Below, in pieces: positions 8,613 to 17,446 of a DNA stretch of 64,000 nt. Both the position numbers and the translations under genes were made by a program. Position 1 is the first letter of the stretch. Each line of letters begins with the position of its first letter. Origin of the DNA: CAZTGZ01 sp964613385 (GTDB taxonomy: Bacteria; Bacteroidota; Bacteroidia; NS11-12g; UBA9320); NCBI GenBank assembly GCA_964613385.1, contig CAZTGZ010000001.1, forward strand, positions 110,003 to 174,002, in the 5' to 3' direction. Under the pieces are notes generated by a model. It was not told the origin of the DNA, ran no database searches, and worked only from the letters and a program-made list of their open reading frames with translations.

Positions 8613-10280
8613 ATGGGAAAGAACCTCAGTTCACTTTCGGGTAGAAAAGGCCTGGATAACAATTTATTTGATGCTTTAGGCAGAGTGGCCGCCAAAACCG
8701 GTACTCCTTCCCGCGAAGAGCTTGAAAAGCTGCAGCAGGAGTTTCTTTTTGGCAAAGCAAATTTGCAGGGCACCATTACTTTTTATGATTTCTTAAAGCC
8801 TGAAAATCAAGGTAAAAAGGTCTATGTGTGCAACGGAAGTGCCTGTCTAACTGCAGGAACTCAAACCAAACTCCGGGAGACTCTGGAAACCAAATTCAGT
8901 CCTGATCAGATAGGGGAAATGTGTTGTTTAGGCAGATGCCATGAGAACAGTGCATTTTATCTGGATGGACATAATTATTCGGGAAACAGCATTTCCAATC
9001 TGGATGACATCCTTCAAAAAAAGGAGATTCCCATGGACCGCTATCAGAGCAGGGCTTTGGGAGAAGCCATATTAACGGCGACCTACCCGGATGTGCGGGA
9101 ATATTATTCCATTTTGAAGGAAGCCCTACAAAAAACACCTGAATCATTGCTGGAAGAATTGAAAATAAGCGGGTTAAGAGGTCGGGGTGGGGCCGGCTTC
9201 TCCATGGCGTTTAAGCTCTCCAGCTGCAGAACTTCTGAAGGTGAAGTAAAATACATCGTATGCAATGCCGATGAAGGAGACCCCGGCGCGTACAGCGATA
9301 GATATATCATGGAGCAACGCCCGCATCATCTGCTTTTGGGTATGATGCTGGCGGGATATATGGCAGGAGCCGCTTATGGTGTGCTTTATATCCGGGCCGA
9401 ATATCCGGAATCCATTGCCATTATTCGGGAAGCCCTCGATCATCTCGAAACAGAAGGAATAACCGGGGATAGGATATTTGGAAGTGATTTTTCATTCCGT
9501 TTCAAGCTGATCAGCGCCCAGGGAGCCTATATCTGCGGGGAAGAAACCGCTCTGCTGTCTTCCATTGAAGGACAAAGACCGGAAGTTAGGGTGAGGCCGC
9601 CTTACCCAACGCAACAAGGTCTCTTCAACATGCCTACGGCCGTAAATAATGTCGAAACTCTGGCCAGTGTACCCTATATTTTGAATAACGGGGGTCAGAA
9701 ATATGCAGCGATAGGTACAAGCAAATCAACCGGAACTAAACTGGTGAGTCTGGATGGGTTTTTCAATCGTCCCGGAGTATATGAAGCGGAAATGGGGACA
9801 CCCATGCGCAACATTATAGATGAATTGGGTGGTGGATTTAAGCAACCTGTTAAAGCCCTGCATATCGGAGGGCCATTGGGGGGCATTGTTCCCATTACAA
9901 AAATTGATTCACTGAATCTCGATTTTGAGTCCTTTTCATCCCAGGGATTTCTGTTGGGGCATGCCTCAGTTGTGAGCATTCCTGAGTCATATCCGATGAT
10001 GGATTATCTCACGCATTTAATGCACTTTGCGGCCCACGAAAGTTGTGGAAAATGTTTCCCCTGTCGTTTGGGAACCCAACGCGGATTTGAAATGCTGGAT
10101 AAAGCGCGAAAAGGAGAATATCAGATTGAACGTCAGTTGTTTGATGATCTTTTGACCACCTTACAACAGGGCTCGCTATGTGCGCACGGTGGAGGAATTC
10201 CACTTCCTGTCCGGAATGCCCTGCAATACTTTTACAATGAACTGGAAATGTATTTTGAACCTTTGCCAACCTTTAAATAA
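8613..10280 (+). CDS. NAD-dependent formate dehydrogenase, beta subunit (NuoE-NuoF fusion)
   Basis: A 555-residue diaphorase subunit. Residues 1-130 form a thioredoxin-like [2Fe-2S] domain (C-x4-C near VCNGSACL, then CCLGRC). Residues 145-555 are NuoF-like with the NADH/FMN glycine-rich loop GLRGRGGAGF, the NADEGDPGAYSDR block and a C-terminal [4Fe-4S] site SCGKCFPC. It passes electrons from the catalytic subunit to NAD+ through FMN. The last NuoF cysteine lies in SLCAHG. The gene is followed six bases later by the catalytic subunit. The same architecture occurs in NADH-linked hydrogenases, but the partner identifies it as a formate enzyme. Confidence 0.92.
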   Translation: MGKNLSSLSGRKGLDNNLFDALGRVAAKTGTPSREELEKLQQEFLFGKANLQGTITFYDFLKPENQGKKVYVCNGSACLTAGTQTKLRETLETKFSPDQIGEMCCLGRCHENSAFYLDGHNYSGNSISNLDDILQKKEIPMDRYQSRALGEAILTATYPDVREYYSILKEALQKTPESLLEELKISGLRGRGGAGFSMAFKLSSCRTSEGEVKYIVCNADEGDPGAYSDRYIMEQRPHHLLLGMMLAGYMAGAAYGVLYIRAEYPESIAIIREALDHLETEGITGDRIFGSDFSFRFKLISAQGAYICGEETALLSSIEGQRPEVRVRPPYPTQQGLFNMPTAVNNVETLASVPYILNNGGQKYAAIGTSKSTGTKLVSLDGFFNRPGVYEAEMGTPMRNIIDELGGGFKQPVKALHIGGPLGGIVPITKIDSLNLDFESFSSQGFLLGHASVVSIPESYPMMDYLTHLMHFAAHESCGKCFPCRLGTQRGFEMLDKARKGEYQIERQLFDDLLTTLQQGSLCAHGGGIPLPVRNALQYFYNELEMYFEPLPTFK

Positions 10281-10286
10281 AAATGT

Positions 10287-13013
10287 ATGACACGTCAGAT
10301 TGCTTACATTGATAATCAACCTCATGAAATTGTCCCCGGAGAAACCATGTTGTCCTTTATTCGTCGCGTGGCGGGGAAGGATTTGGTTCCCACGCTCTGC
10401 GATGCACCCAACCTGACCCCATTCGGGAGTTGTCGGGTTTGCAGCGTGGATGTTGCTCTTGAAAAAGGCGGAAGGGCGCGTTCCATGGCCTCCTGTCATT
10501 CTCCGGTCTCTGAAGGAATGTATCTCTACCCTTCTTCGGAATCCATACAAAAGCTGAGAAAGAACATCATTGAGTTGGTGTTAACCGACCACCCGCTGGA
10601 TTGTCTGACTTGCGAAGTAAACAACAACTGCGAGTTGCAAACGGTAGCGGCCAAGGTTGGTATTCGCGATGTGCGTTACCCGGAAGGCAAGAATCACCTG
10701 GATCGCAAGAAGGATTTGAGCCACCCGTACATGACATCGGATTTGTCTAAATGCATCAATTGCTATCGCTGTGTGCGGGCTTGCGAAGAGGTACAGGGAG
10801 AATTTGTGCTCAGTATGTCGGGAAGAGGGTTCGACAGTAAAATCATCAAGGGATTTGATCAGAGTTTTTTTGAATCGGATTGTGTGAGTTGTGGCGCTTG
10901 TGCCCAGGCTTGTCCGACTTCTGCCATTTCCGATGTTTTTGAGTCAAAATCCATTGTTGCCGATGAAAAAGTGCGCACCATCTGCACCTATTGCGGGGTG
11001 GGTTGTAATTTGGAGGTGGCTGTGGTTGATGGCAAAGTTAAATCCATACAGGCGCCTTATGATGCGGCGGTAAACCAGGGACATACCTGTTTAAAGGGCA
11101 GATTCGCCTTTTCCTTTTACAATCACAAGGACCGGATAACGACTCCATTGATTCGCCGAAACGGGGAACTGGAAGAAGCCACCTGGGATGAAGCATACGA
11201 CTTTATAGCAGAAAAGCTGTTCGAAATCAAAGGGAAATACGGACCCGATTCGATTGCAGGGATATCCTCGGCGCGATGCACAAACGAGGAAAACTACCTG
11301 ATGCAGAAGTTTATCCGAGCCGTAATCGGAACGAACAATATCGACTGTTGTGCGCGGGTTTGTCATTCGCCTACCGCTTTGGGAATGCAGAGAGCCTTTG
11401 GAACCGGAGCGGCCACCAATTCGGTTGTAGACTTAAAGTATACAGATTGCATCCTGGTCATCGGAGCCAATCCGACTGACGCACATCCGGTAACCGGAGC
11501 TAAATTGAAGCAACATGCCATCAAGGGAAAAATGACCATCGTTATTGACCCAAGGAGAACGGAAATGGCGAGGTATGCGACCTACCACCTGGCCTTAAAG
11601 CCGGGAACCAACGTGGCCATGCTCAATATGATGTTGTATTATATCATTTCGGAAGGGGTAGAGGATGCGGCGTTTATTGAGCAGCGTACAGAAGGTTACG
11701 AAGACTTCAAGGCGCAGATTATGAGTCTGGACCCTGCTGAATTGGAGGCCATTACGGGCGTGGACAGAAACCTGGTGAGAGAAGCGGCAATGGCGTATGC
11801 CAATGCTAAGTCAGCCATGTCTTTCCATGGATTGGGCGTTACGGAGCATTCGCAAGGTACCTTTACCGTTATGCTGATTTCTGACCTGGCGATGATTACC
11901 GGGAACATTGGCCGCCGCGGAGTTGGGGTGAATCCCTTGCGCGGACAAAACAATGTTCAGGGTGCAGCGGACATGGGTTGTCAGCCACATCAGGGAGCGG
12001 GATATATGGATGCATATGACCCGGCCATGAATGAAAAGTACAGTGCTTTTTACAAGACACCTATTCCGATAGGAAAAGGAATGAAAATTCCGGAGATGTT
12101 CGATGCTTCCATTCAAGGTAAGCTCAAAGCACTTTGGTTGATGGGTGAAGATGTGGTTCAAACCGACCCGAATACCCAAAAGGTGATTGCTGCAATGGAG
12201 AATCTGGAGTTGCTGGTAGTACAGGAGTTATTCTTAACCGAGACAGCCAAGTATGCAACGGTAATATTGCCGGGAGCTTCCTTCCTTGAGAAGAGCGGCA
12301 CTTATACCAATGCAGAGCGCAGAATACAAAAGGTACAAAAAGCTGTAGATCCGCTGCCCGGAACCAAGCCGGATGGAAGGATCATTACTGACATCATGCA
12401 GCGCATGGGCTTTGATCAGGCAGATTACGATCCGGCTGAAGTATTGTCTGAAGTAAGTCGCATCGTTCCATTCTTTGCCGGAGTAACCTGGGAGAATCTG
12501 GGCATCAATGGCAAGCAATGGCCGGTTAAACCCGACGGAAGCGACACAGAGATATTGCATATTGACCAGTTTCAGCGCGGACTGGGCAAATTCCACTATT
12601 TCGACTGGAGGCAGTCAGAGGAGATCAAGGAACACGGCAAGGAGTATCCCTATATCATTACCACGAACCGCGAGTTGGAGCATTACAATGCCGGAACGAT
12701 GACACGTCGTACCCGAAATGTGCAGATACTCACGGAGGATGTGTTGTTGATACATCCGGAAGATGCGGCCCGACATTTTATCGAGGAGGGAGATATGGTT
12801 TGCGTGGAGTCGCCGAGGGGAAAAGTTGACATCAAGGCGCGGGTCACCGATCAGGTTCGACCGGGTGTGTTGAGCAGTACTTTCCACTTTCCGGAGGTAA
12901 TGCTGAATGTGATTACCTCGGATGTGCACGACAGCGAAGCCATGTGCCCTGAATATAAGGTAGTGGCTTGTAATATCCGCAAAAGCAAAGGGAAGTATAA
13001 GGTGGGTGTGTGA
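10287..13013 (+). CDS. NAD-dependent formate dehydrogenase, catalytic (molybdopterin) subunit
   Basis: A 908-residue protein. In order it has an N-terminal NuoG-like [2Fe-2S] ferredoxin (about 1-80), a His-Cys3 [4Fe-4S] segment (DHPLDCLTCEVNNNC), two further [4Fe-4S] motifs (CINCYRCVRAC and CVSCGACAQAC), a MopB [4Fe-4S] domain (CTYCGVGC) and the molybdopterin-binding domains. Cys359 in RVCHSPT is the expected metal ligand, so this is the cysteine and not the selenocysteine form. It oxidises formate to CO2 in the cytosol, or works in reverse. No fdhD or molybdopterin genes are nearby, so maturation must be encoded elsewhere. Confidence 0.93.
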   Translation: MTRQIAYIDNQPHEIVPGETMLSFIRRVAGKDLVPTLCDAPNLTPFGSCRVCSVDVALEKGGRARSMASCHSPVSEGMYLYPSSESIQKLRKNIIELVLTDHPLDCLTCEVNNNCELQTVAAKVGIRDVRYPEGKNHLDRKKDLSHPYMTSDLSKCINCYRCVRACEEVQGEFVLSMSGRGFDSKIIKGFDQSFFESDCVSCGACAQACPTSAISDVFESKSIVADEKVRTICTYCGVGCNLEVAVVDGKVKSIQAPYDAAVNQGHTCLKGRFAFSFYNHKDRITTPLIRRNGELEEATWDEAYDFIAEKLFEIKGKYGPDSIAGISSARCTNEENYLMQKFIRAVIGTNNIDCCARVCHSPTALGMQRAFGTGAATNSVVDLKYTDCILVIGANPTDAHPVTGAKLKQHAIKGKMTIVIDPRRTEMARYATYHLALKPGTNVAMLNMMLYYIISEGVEDAAFIEQRTEGYEDFKAQIMSLDPAELEAITGVDRNLVREAAMAYANAKSAMSFHGLGVTEHSQGTFTVMLISDLAMITGNIGRRGVGVNPLRGQNNVQGAADMGCQPHQGAGYMDAYDPAMNEKYSAFYKTPIPIGKGMKIPEMFDASIQGKLKALWLMGEDVVQTDPNTQKVIAAMENLELLVVQELFLTETAKYATVILPGASFLEKSGTYTNAERRIQKVQKAVDPLPGTKPDGRIITDIMQRMGFDQADYDPAEVLSEVSRIVPFFAGVTWENLGINGKQWPVKPDGSDTEILHIDQFQRGLGKFHYFDWRQSEEIKEHGKEYPYIITTNRELEHYNAGTMTRRTRNVQILTEDVLLIHPEDAARHFIEEGDMVCVESPRGKVDIKARVTDQVRPGVLSSTFHFPEVMLNVITSDVHDSEAMCPEYKVVACNIRKSKGKYKVGV

Positions 13014-13020
13014 GGTATTA

Positions 13021-13683
13021 TCAAGAATTTAAAAACACCGGTTTCAGATAATCCGGCTCGAAATAGGCGATGCTTTCTAGAGCTTTTTGCTCCCATTTTT
13101 GAGCGGCATCCAATCCCATAAATCTCGCATCCGCGCTTATTTCCGGCCTATAATCTGCATTTGGAAAAACCGCTTGCTCTTGCCATTTTCCTGCGCCGTC
13201 ACCCAGAAAAACAATCCTGTTATTGCGAAATTCTTCAAATGATGCGCCATCCAAAATCAAAGGTCCGGGGGAAGATGTCACCGTCATATCCGGCTGATAA
13301 ACACCGCAATACACTTCATTCCGGCGAGCATCTATCATGGGAATCAGAAAATCATACGTTTCCGGATTTCCAATGGCTCTGACCATAATTTCAAGTGAGG
13401 AAATGGCAATCAGAGGAATTTGTAAACCATGACATAATCCCTTGGCAGCACCGGCACCAATGCGCAATCCCGTATAAGAACCTGGTCCTGCACTCAGGGC
13501 TATAGCGACCAAATCTTCTTTGACAAGTCCTGCTTTCTCCAATGCATCCTGTATTGCCGATAATATTACCCGGGCATGATCATTCGGTCCGGGATGTGAC
13601 ACATACGACAACATTTCCAAACCGTTAAATACTGCAACAGAGCAGTGTTTTCCGCTGGTTTCAAGGCATAGTATCGGATTCAT
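13021..13683 (-). CDS. tsaB: tRNA threonylcarbamoyladenosine biosynthesis protein TsaB
   Basis: A 220-residue ASKHA-fold protein beginning with ILCLETSGKHCSVAV and carrying the SAGPGSYTGLRIG block that marks TsaB. It is the scaffold partner of TsaD in making t6A37 on ANN-decoding tRNAs. It is the last gene of a six-gene minus-strand operon, two bases after its upstream neighbour, and ends seven bases from the fdhA stop, tail to tail. The C-terminal half is divergent, as is usual for TsaB. Confidence 0.93.
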   Translation of the reverse strand: MNPILCLETSGKHCSVAVFNGLEMLSYVSHPGPNDHARVILSAIQDALEKAGLVKEDLVAIALSAGPGSYTGLRIGAGAAKGLCHGLQIPLIAISSLEIMVRAIGNPETYDFLIPMIDARRNEVYCGVYQPDMTVTSSPGPLILDGASFEEFRNNRIVFLGDGAGKWQEQAVFPNADYRPEISADARFMGLDAAQKWEQKALESIAYFEPDYLKPVFLNS

Positions 13684-13685
13684 TT

Positions 13686-14147
13686 CTAATATCTGATACC
13701 CAGTTTTCTGAAAATAAAATGAAGCAGCCAGGCCGGACCAATAAGCAGGAATTGAAGATCCTGAAAAAAGGAGGGCTTTTTACCTTCGATATGATGACCC
13801 CAGAATTGACCTATCCAGGCGGCTGTAAATATGGATAAACACAAGGCCCACAACATAACTCCAGCATCTAATAGCCTCATGCTAAGTACTATACAAAATG
13901 ACATAATCGCCGCAAAGGCTAAAAACATCATTTTAGACAATGAAAAGTAAAACCAAAGCGCGGGAATGGCGATTACACTGGCCCAATTGAACCAGATACT
14001 CTTTTCAGCGAATGGGAAAGGCAGGCTGCACAGTAAACCAATGATGCTGTAAAAAATGGCCGGAACACAAATCCAATGGACCAATTTATTGGTTGGGTTT
14101 TGATGACTTTCCCCATAGGCTTCCAGCCAATTTTCTAAGGTTCTCAT
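13686..14147 (-). CDS. Mpo1/DUF962-like membrane protein
   Basis: A 153-residue protein with about four hydrophobic segments. It opens with LENWLEAYGESHQNPTNKLVHW, which matches the YGL010w/DUF962 (Mpo1) pattern, including the His-containing NxxNxxxHxxxVP segment. The yeast member is an Fe(II) 2-hydroxy fatty acid dioxygenase in sphingolipid turnover, and bacterial homologues are uncharacterised. The HHIEG motif near residue 120 supports the family. It lies one base from its upstream neighbour in the operon. Confidence 0.8.
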   Translation of the reverse strand: MRTLENWLEAYGESHQNPTNKLVHWICVPAIFYSIIGLLCSLPFPFAEKSIWFNWASVIAIPALWFYFSLSKMMFLAFAAIMSFCIVLSMRLLDAGVMLWALCLSIFTAAWIGQFWGHHIEGKKPSFFQDLQFLLIGPAWLLHFIFRKLGIRY

Positions 14148-14148
14148 A

Positions 14149-14640
14149 CTATGTTGTTTGTAAAGGGAGCCATCGGGCTGCCCAACTGTATTTTAATGGT
14201 TTGATCCAGCTATTGCGCCATTCTCCTAAATTTTGAATGGTATGGTCAAGCATCAAACTTTCTTCGCTCACTTCTCCTCTTCCCCAGGCATCCAGCATTT
14301 GGGCCCGGTTCATCAGGGTTACCTTTCCATCGGTAATTAAAGCCACCTCCAATCGCACAAACAAGGAAATTTGAAAAGCTGATTCAAGGGATTGTATGAT
14401 GTGAACAGAACTGTCGATGGAACAGCCACTGGCACCTGCCTGGGTTTCATCCACTGCCAGAATAATCACCTGATGGTATGCTATTTCAAATCCGGCTTTC
14501 AGGGGTATTTCGTGAGCCTTCCAATTGGCCGTAAATTCCTGTAACATGGATTCTGCCGCTTTTTCTTCATTCGGATTCAACGCCCGATTGCTTTGGTAAA
14601 TCCAGATGCGGCTGTGGTCTGATAAATTGATCAGGCTCAT
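14149..14640 (-). CDS. Conserved Bacteroidota protein of unknown function
   Basis: A 163-residue soluble protein with no signal or membrane segment. It contains WIYQSNRALNPNE near the N terminus and VDETQAGASGCSIDSSVHII in the middle, a pattern I associate with a small Bacteroidota family often mislabelled 'ABC transporter ATPase'. There is no Walker motif. It overlaps the CCG-domain gene by four bases (ATGA), so it is translationally coupled to the Fe-S oxidoreductase genes. A link to redox assembly is possible but unproven. Confidence 0.65.
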   Translation of the reverse strand: MSLINLSDHSRIWIYQSNRALNPNEEKAAESMLQEFTANWKAHEIPLKAGFEIAYHQVIILAVDETQAGASGCSIDSSVHIIQSLESAFQISLFVRLEVALITDGKVTLMNRAQMLDAWGRGEVSEESLMLDHTIQNLGEWRNSWIKPLKYSWAARWLPLQTT

Positions 14641-15428
14641 ATCAGATTCTTTGCTTTAGCCACCATTTCCGCGATATCCAGCACTTGCACACTGTCTTCT
14701 TTTTCAGCATGTTTTACGCCATCTCTCAACATAGTCATACAAAATGGGCAATTGGATGCGACTATGGCAGCACCTGTTCCCAGAGCCTCAGAAGAGCGTT
14801 CAATATTGATTTCTCCTTTTCCTTTTTCTGCTTCCTTAAACATCTGAGCCCCGCCAGCACCGCAACAAAGTCCATTTTTTCTGCATCGCTTCATCTCCAC
14901 CAATTCAACATCCAGCGCTTCCAATACTTTTCGGGGCGCTTCATATACATCGTTCGCCCTGCCCAGATAGCAGCTGTCGTGATACGTGATTTTTTTGCCT
15001 TTAAATGCGCCTCCCTCAAACTTGATTTTGCCCTGATCGATCAATTCCTGCAATAGTTGCGTATGGTGGACCACTTCGTAGGTTCCGCCTAAATCAGGAT
15101 ACTCATTTTTAAGGGTATTGAAACAATGCGGACAAGTAGTTACAATTTTTTTGATTTCGTAGCCATTCAACACGGCAATGTTATTGGCTGCCTGCATTTG
15201 AAACAGGAATTCATTGCCGGCTCTTCTGGCAGGGTCACCGGTGCAGCTTTCTTCTTGTCCCAGTATGGCGAACGAGATTCCGCATTCCTGGAGTATGGAT
15301 GCGAATGCTTTAGTGATTTTTTTGGCCCGGTCATCAAAACTTCCGGCGCAACCCACCCAGAATAGCACTTCGGGGCTCTCACCCCTGGCAATCATATCAG
15401 ACAATATGGGTACTTTTAATTCTATCAT
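14637..15428 (-). CDS. CCG-domain (HdrB/GlpC-like) Fe-S protein
   Basis: A 263-residue cytosolic protein with two cysteine-rich domains. The first contains VGCAGSFD and TTCPHCFNTL, the second HDSCYLGR and RKNGLCCGAGGAQMF. Such CCG domains bind a non-cubane [4Fe-4S] cluster in heterodisulfide reductase HdrB and related quinone-linked oxidoreductases. With the membrane ferredoxin protein encoded two genes upstream it probably forms a split quinone oxidoreductase. It overlaps the upstream gene by four bases. Confidence 0.82.
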   Translation of the reverse strand: MIELKVPILSDMIARGESPEVLFWVGCAGSFDDRAKKITKAFASILQECGISFAILGQEESCTGDPARRAGNEFLFQMQAANNIAVLNGYEIKKIVTTCPHCFNTLKNEYPDLGGTYEVVHHTQLLQELIDQGKIKFEGGAFKGKKITYHDSCYLGRANDVYEAPRKVLEALDVELVEMKRCRKNGLCCGAGGAQMFKEAEKGKGEINIERSSEALGTGAAIVASNCPFCMTMLRDGVKHAEKEDSVQVLDIAEMVAKAKNLI

Positions 15429-15817
15429 AAGAACAAATATTTTATCACCGATATCGAAGATACCAACAGGGCAATCATGCCCAGGATTTCTTCGTAAGGT
15501 TTGAGTTTGTGATTGTATTCAAGGATTTTTTCTCCGGTTTTGCCCGGAATGAGTTGTAGCACGATTCCGATTCCCTGAATCAATCCTAAGGCCAGCATCA
15601 GGCACAACTCCAGCATATAGGTAAGGGAGAAAAAGAAGTTAAAAACAAGATCAAGGAAACGACCGAGGGCTAAAACAAGCAACACGAAACCAATCAGCCC
15701 CCTGAAACGATTGGCCTGAATGGCGAAATTTCTGAACTGAGGAAATCTCACCCCAATCAGGTTGGCAGTTGCGGCAACTCCGGATAAAAACAAAACGATA
15801 TGTAAAAGCCAGAACAT
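15425..15817 (-). CDS. Small membrane protein of the Fe-S oxidoreductase operon
   Basis: A 130-residue protein with four predicted hydrophobic segments and no recognised motif. It sits between the membrane [4Fe-4S] protein (nine bases upstream) and the CCG protein (four-base overlap), so it is very likely a subunit or assembly factor of the same membrane complex. Small membrane proteins at this position are conserved in Bacteroidota as far as I recall, but I know of no function. Confidence 0.6.
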   Translation of the reverse strand: MFWLLHIVLFLSGVAATANLIGVRFPQFRNFAIQANRFRGLIGFVLLVLALGRFLDLVFNFFFSLTYMLELCLMLALGLIQGIGIVLQLIPGKTGEKILEYNHKLKPYEEILGMIALLVSSISVIKYLFL

Positions 15818-15826
15818 CGAAATGGC

Positions 15827-17101
15827 TTAATCATTGCGCCAATTAGCCCGATCTGAAGGTGAGAAAGGCCAGGGAGCTCCATTATTCTCCAGATTTCCGA
15901 ACATGTTATTCAAAGGTGTGGGAGCTGAGGATTCTTCCATTACGAGATATTGTCTCATTCCGTGAATGATTTCAACCGGACTGATATTGACCGGGCAAAT
16001 TTCGACACAGGCATTGCAGGTTGTGCAGGCCCAAAGTTCTTCGGCGCTGATCAGGCTATGGAGGTTGGTCCCGTCCGCGATGTCAAGTCCCTGATCTAAC
16101 CGATTGCCAACTTGCTCAACCCGGTCTCTGGTTTGCATCATAATGTTGCGCGGACTGAGTTTTTTACCGGTGAGATTGGCAGGACAAACGGATGTACATC
16201 GACCGCATTCTGTGCACGTGTAAGCGTCCAGCAGGTTTTTCCAACTCAGATCCTGAATGTCCTTTACACCAAATCCTGTTGGGGGTTCATAGCCTTGAGG
16301 CGGTGTGGCAGATGGATCCATCATCAAAGATACTTCAGTGGTTATGGATGCATCGGCGGCAACATAACCTTTGGGTTCCAGACGACTATACCAGGTGTTT
16401 GGAAATGCGAGTATGATGTGCAGGTGTTTGCTAAAGGGCAAATAATTCAGAAACAGGAATATGCCTATGATATGGGCCCACCAGGCAATGCGTTCAAATA
16501 GATGAAGTTGAGATTCACTCATACCTCCTAAAAGTGGTGATAACCAGGAGCTTATGGGCATTGAAAAGCTATTCTGGAGTTGATGATCGGCAGCATTCAT
16601 GAACAATAAGGCGCTCATGAGCACAGTTTCTATCAGAAGGATGCTCACAGCGTCTTTCTGTGGCCAGCCGGCCAGTTCTGATCCGGATAAGCGCGGTACT
16701 TTAACAACAACTCGTCTAAACAGAAATACCAGACAAGCCGCGAGTACTCCAAGGGCAAGGATTTCGAAGAAACCTATGACAACCCCGTAAAAAGATCCGA
16801 GCAAGGGCAACAGAATCCGGTGTTTATTTAATAGACCGTCTAGCAGAATTTCCAGCACCTCAAGGTTAATCAGAATAAAACCCGCATAAATGATCAGATG
16901 AAAAAATGCTGCCAGGGGTCTTGTTCCCATTTTTCCTTGACCCAGCGCCACTCTGGCCATAGTTTTCCAGCGGCGTCCCGGCTGATCGTTCATGTTTTTT
17001 TTCTTCCCGAGTAGAATATTTCGCCGAATGCGGGATGCATTTCTGGCAAAAAAATAGGTGGCAATACCAAGGGCAACAACAAAAACTATCTGCGATATCA
17101 T
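15827..17101 (-). CDS. Membrane-bound dicluster ferredoxin oxidoreductase (NarI/HdrE-like + 2[4Fe-4S])
   Basis: A 424-residue protein. About five membrane helices occupy residues 1-235 and resemble the haem b quinone-reacting NarI/HdrE fold, with histidines such as HHLIIY- and WWAHI-type positions. A cytosolic tail then carries two [4Fe-4S] motifs, CTECGRCTSVCP (296-306) and CTTCNACVEICP (about 359-369). Together with the CCG protein it reproduces, in two genes, the domains of the fused ETF:menaquinone or HdrD-type oxidoreductases. The electron donor, possibly ETF from fatty-acid oxidation, is an inference. It is the first gene of the six-gene operon. Confidence 0.8.
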   Translation of the reverse strand: MISQIVFVVALGIATYFFARNASRIRRNILLGKKKNMNDQPGRRWKTMARVALGQGKMGTRPLAAFFHLIIYAGFILINLEVLEILLDGLLNKHRILLPLLGSFYGVVIGFFEILALGVLAACLVFLFRRVVVKVPRLSGSELAGWPQKDAVSILLIETVLMSALLFMNAADHQLQNSFSMPISSWLSPLLGGMSESQLHLFERIAWWAHIIGIFLFLNYLPFSKHLHIILAFPNTWYSRLEPKGYVAADASITTEVSLMMDPSATPPQGYEPPTGFGVKDIQDLSWKNLLDAYTCTECGRCTSVCPANLTGKKLSPRNIMMQTRDRVEQVGNRLDQGLDIADGTNLHSLISAEELWACTTCNACVEICPVNISPVEIIHGMRQYLVMEESSAPTPLNNMFGNLENNGAPWPFSPSDRANWRND

Positions 17102-17117
17102 GGATATTTCTGACTTT

Positions 17118-17125
17118 CAAACCTA
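17118..17125 (-). promoter_or_regulatory. Promoter -7 box TAGGTTTG of the Fe-S/tsaB operon
   Basis: Exact TAnnTTTG match on the minus strand, 16 bases before the ATG at 17101. It would drive the operon running from 17101 to 13021. Confidence 0.5.
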
Positions 17126-17228
17126 ATGAAAAGGAAATTAAAAGCGTGGAGTTTGAGCGGTAATGGCTGTTTTTTTTCTTCACAGGAGGTAATATTCAAT
17201 ATTTTTTTTCCAAATGAGAAAAAGCTGG

Positions 17229-17236
17229 TATTTTTG
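17229..17236 (+). promoter_or_regulatory. tRNA-Phe promoter -7 box TATTTTTG
   Basis: Exact TAnnTTTG match 15 bases upstream of the mature tRNA 5' end, a fitting distance for a short 5' leader. Confidence 0.55.
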
Positions 17237-17251
17237 CACTCCGTTTTTCAC

Positions 17252-17324
17252 GGTGCGGTAGCTCAGTCGGTAGAGCAAAGGACTGAAAATCCTTGTGTCG
17301 GGGGTTCGATTCCCTCCCGCACCA
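17252..17324 (+). tRNA. tRNA-Phe (GAA)
   Basis: A 73-base cloverleaf. The acceptor stem is GGTGCGG paired with CCGCACC, with discriminator A. The D arm is GCTCAGTCGGTAGAGC. The anticodon stem AAGGA/TCCTT encloses loop CTGAAAA with anticodon GAA, and the T arm has GTTCGATTC. CCA is not encoded in the gene (ACA follows). No integrated element abuts its 3' end. Confidence 0.97.
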
Positions 17325-17340
17325 CAACCAAAAGCGTCAG

Positions 17341-17380
17341 AACCCTTATGAACATTGAGTTTGTAGGGGTTTTGTTTTTT
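17341..17380 (+). terminator. Rho-independent terminator after tRNA-Phe
   Basis: AACCCTTA (17341-17348) pairs with TAGGGGTT (17364-17371), giving an 8-bp stem with one G-U pair, followed directly by TTGTTTTTT. It lies 17 bases past the tRNA. Confidence 0.65.
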
Positions 17381-17446
17381 GTAAGGACGGTATCGGAGGC
17401 AGATTTGGGGTCCAGTTTTGATCAGGTATGCACAAATGCACTTATT

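Noticed and set aside
11340..11370. Selenocysteine formate dehydrogenase
   Set aside because: The metal-site codon is TGT (Cys359), not an in-frame TGA.
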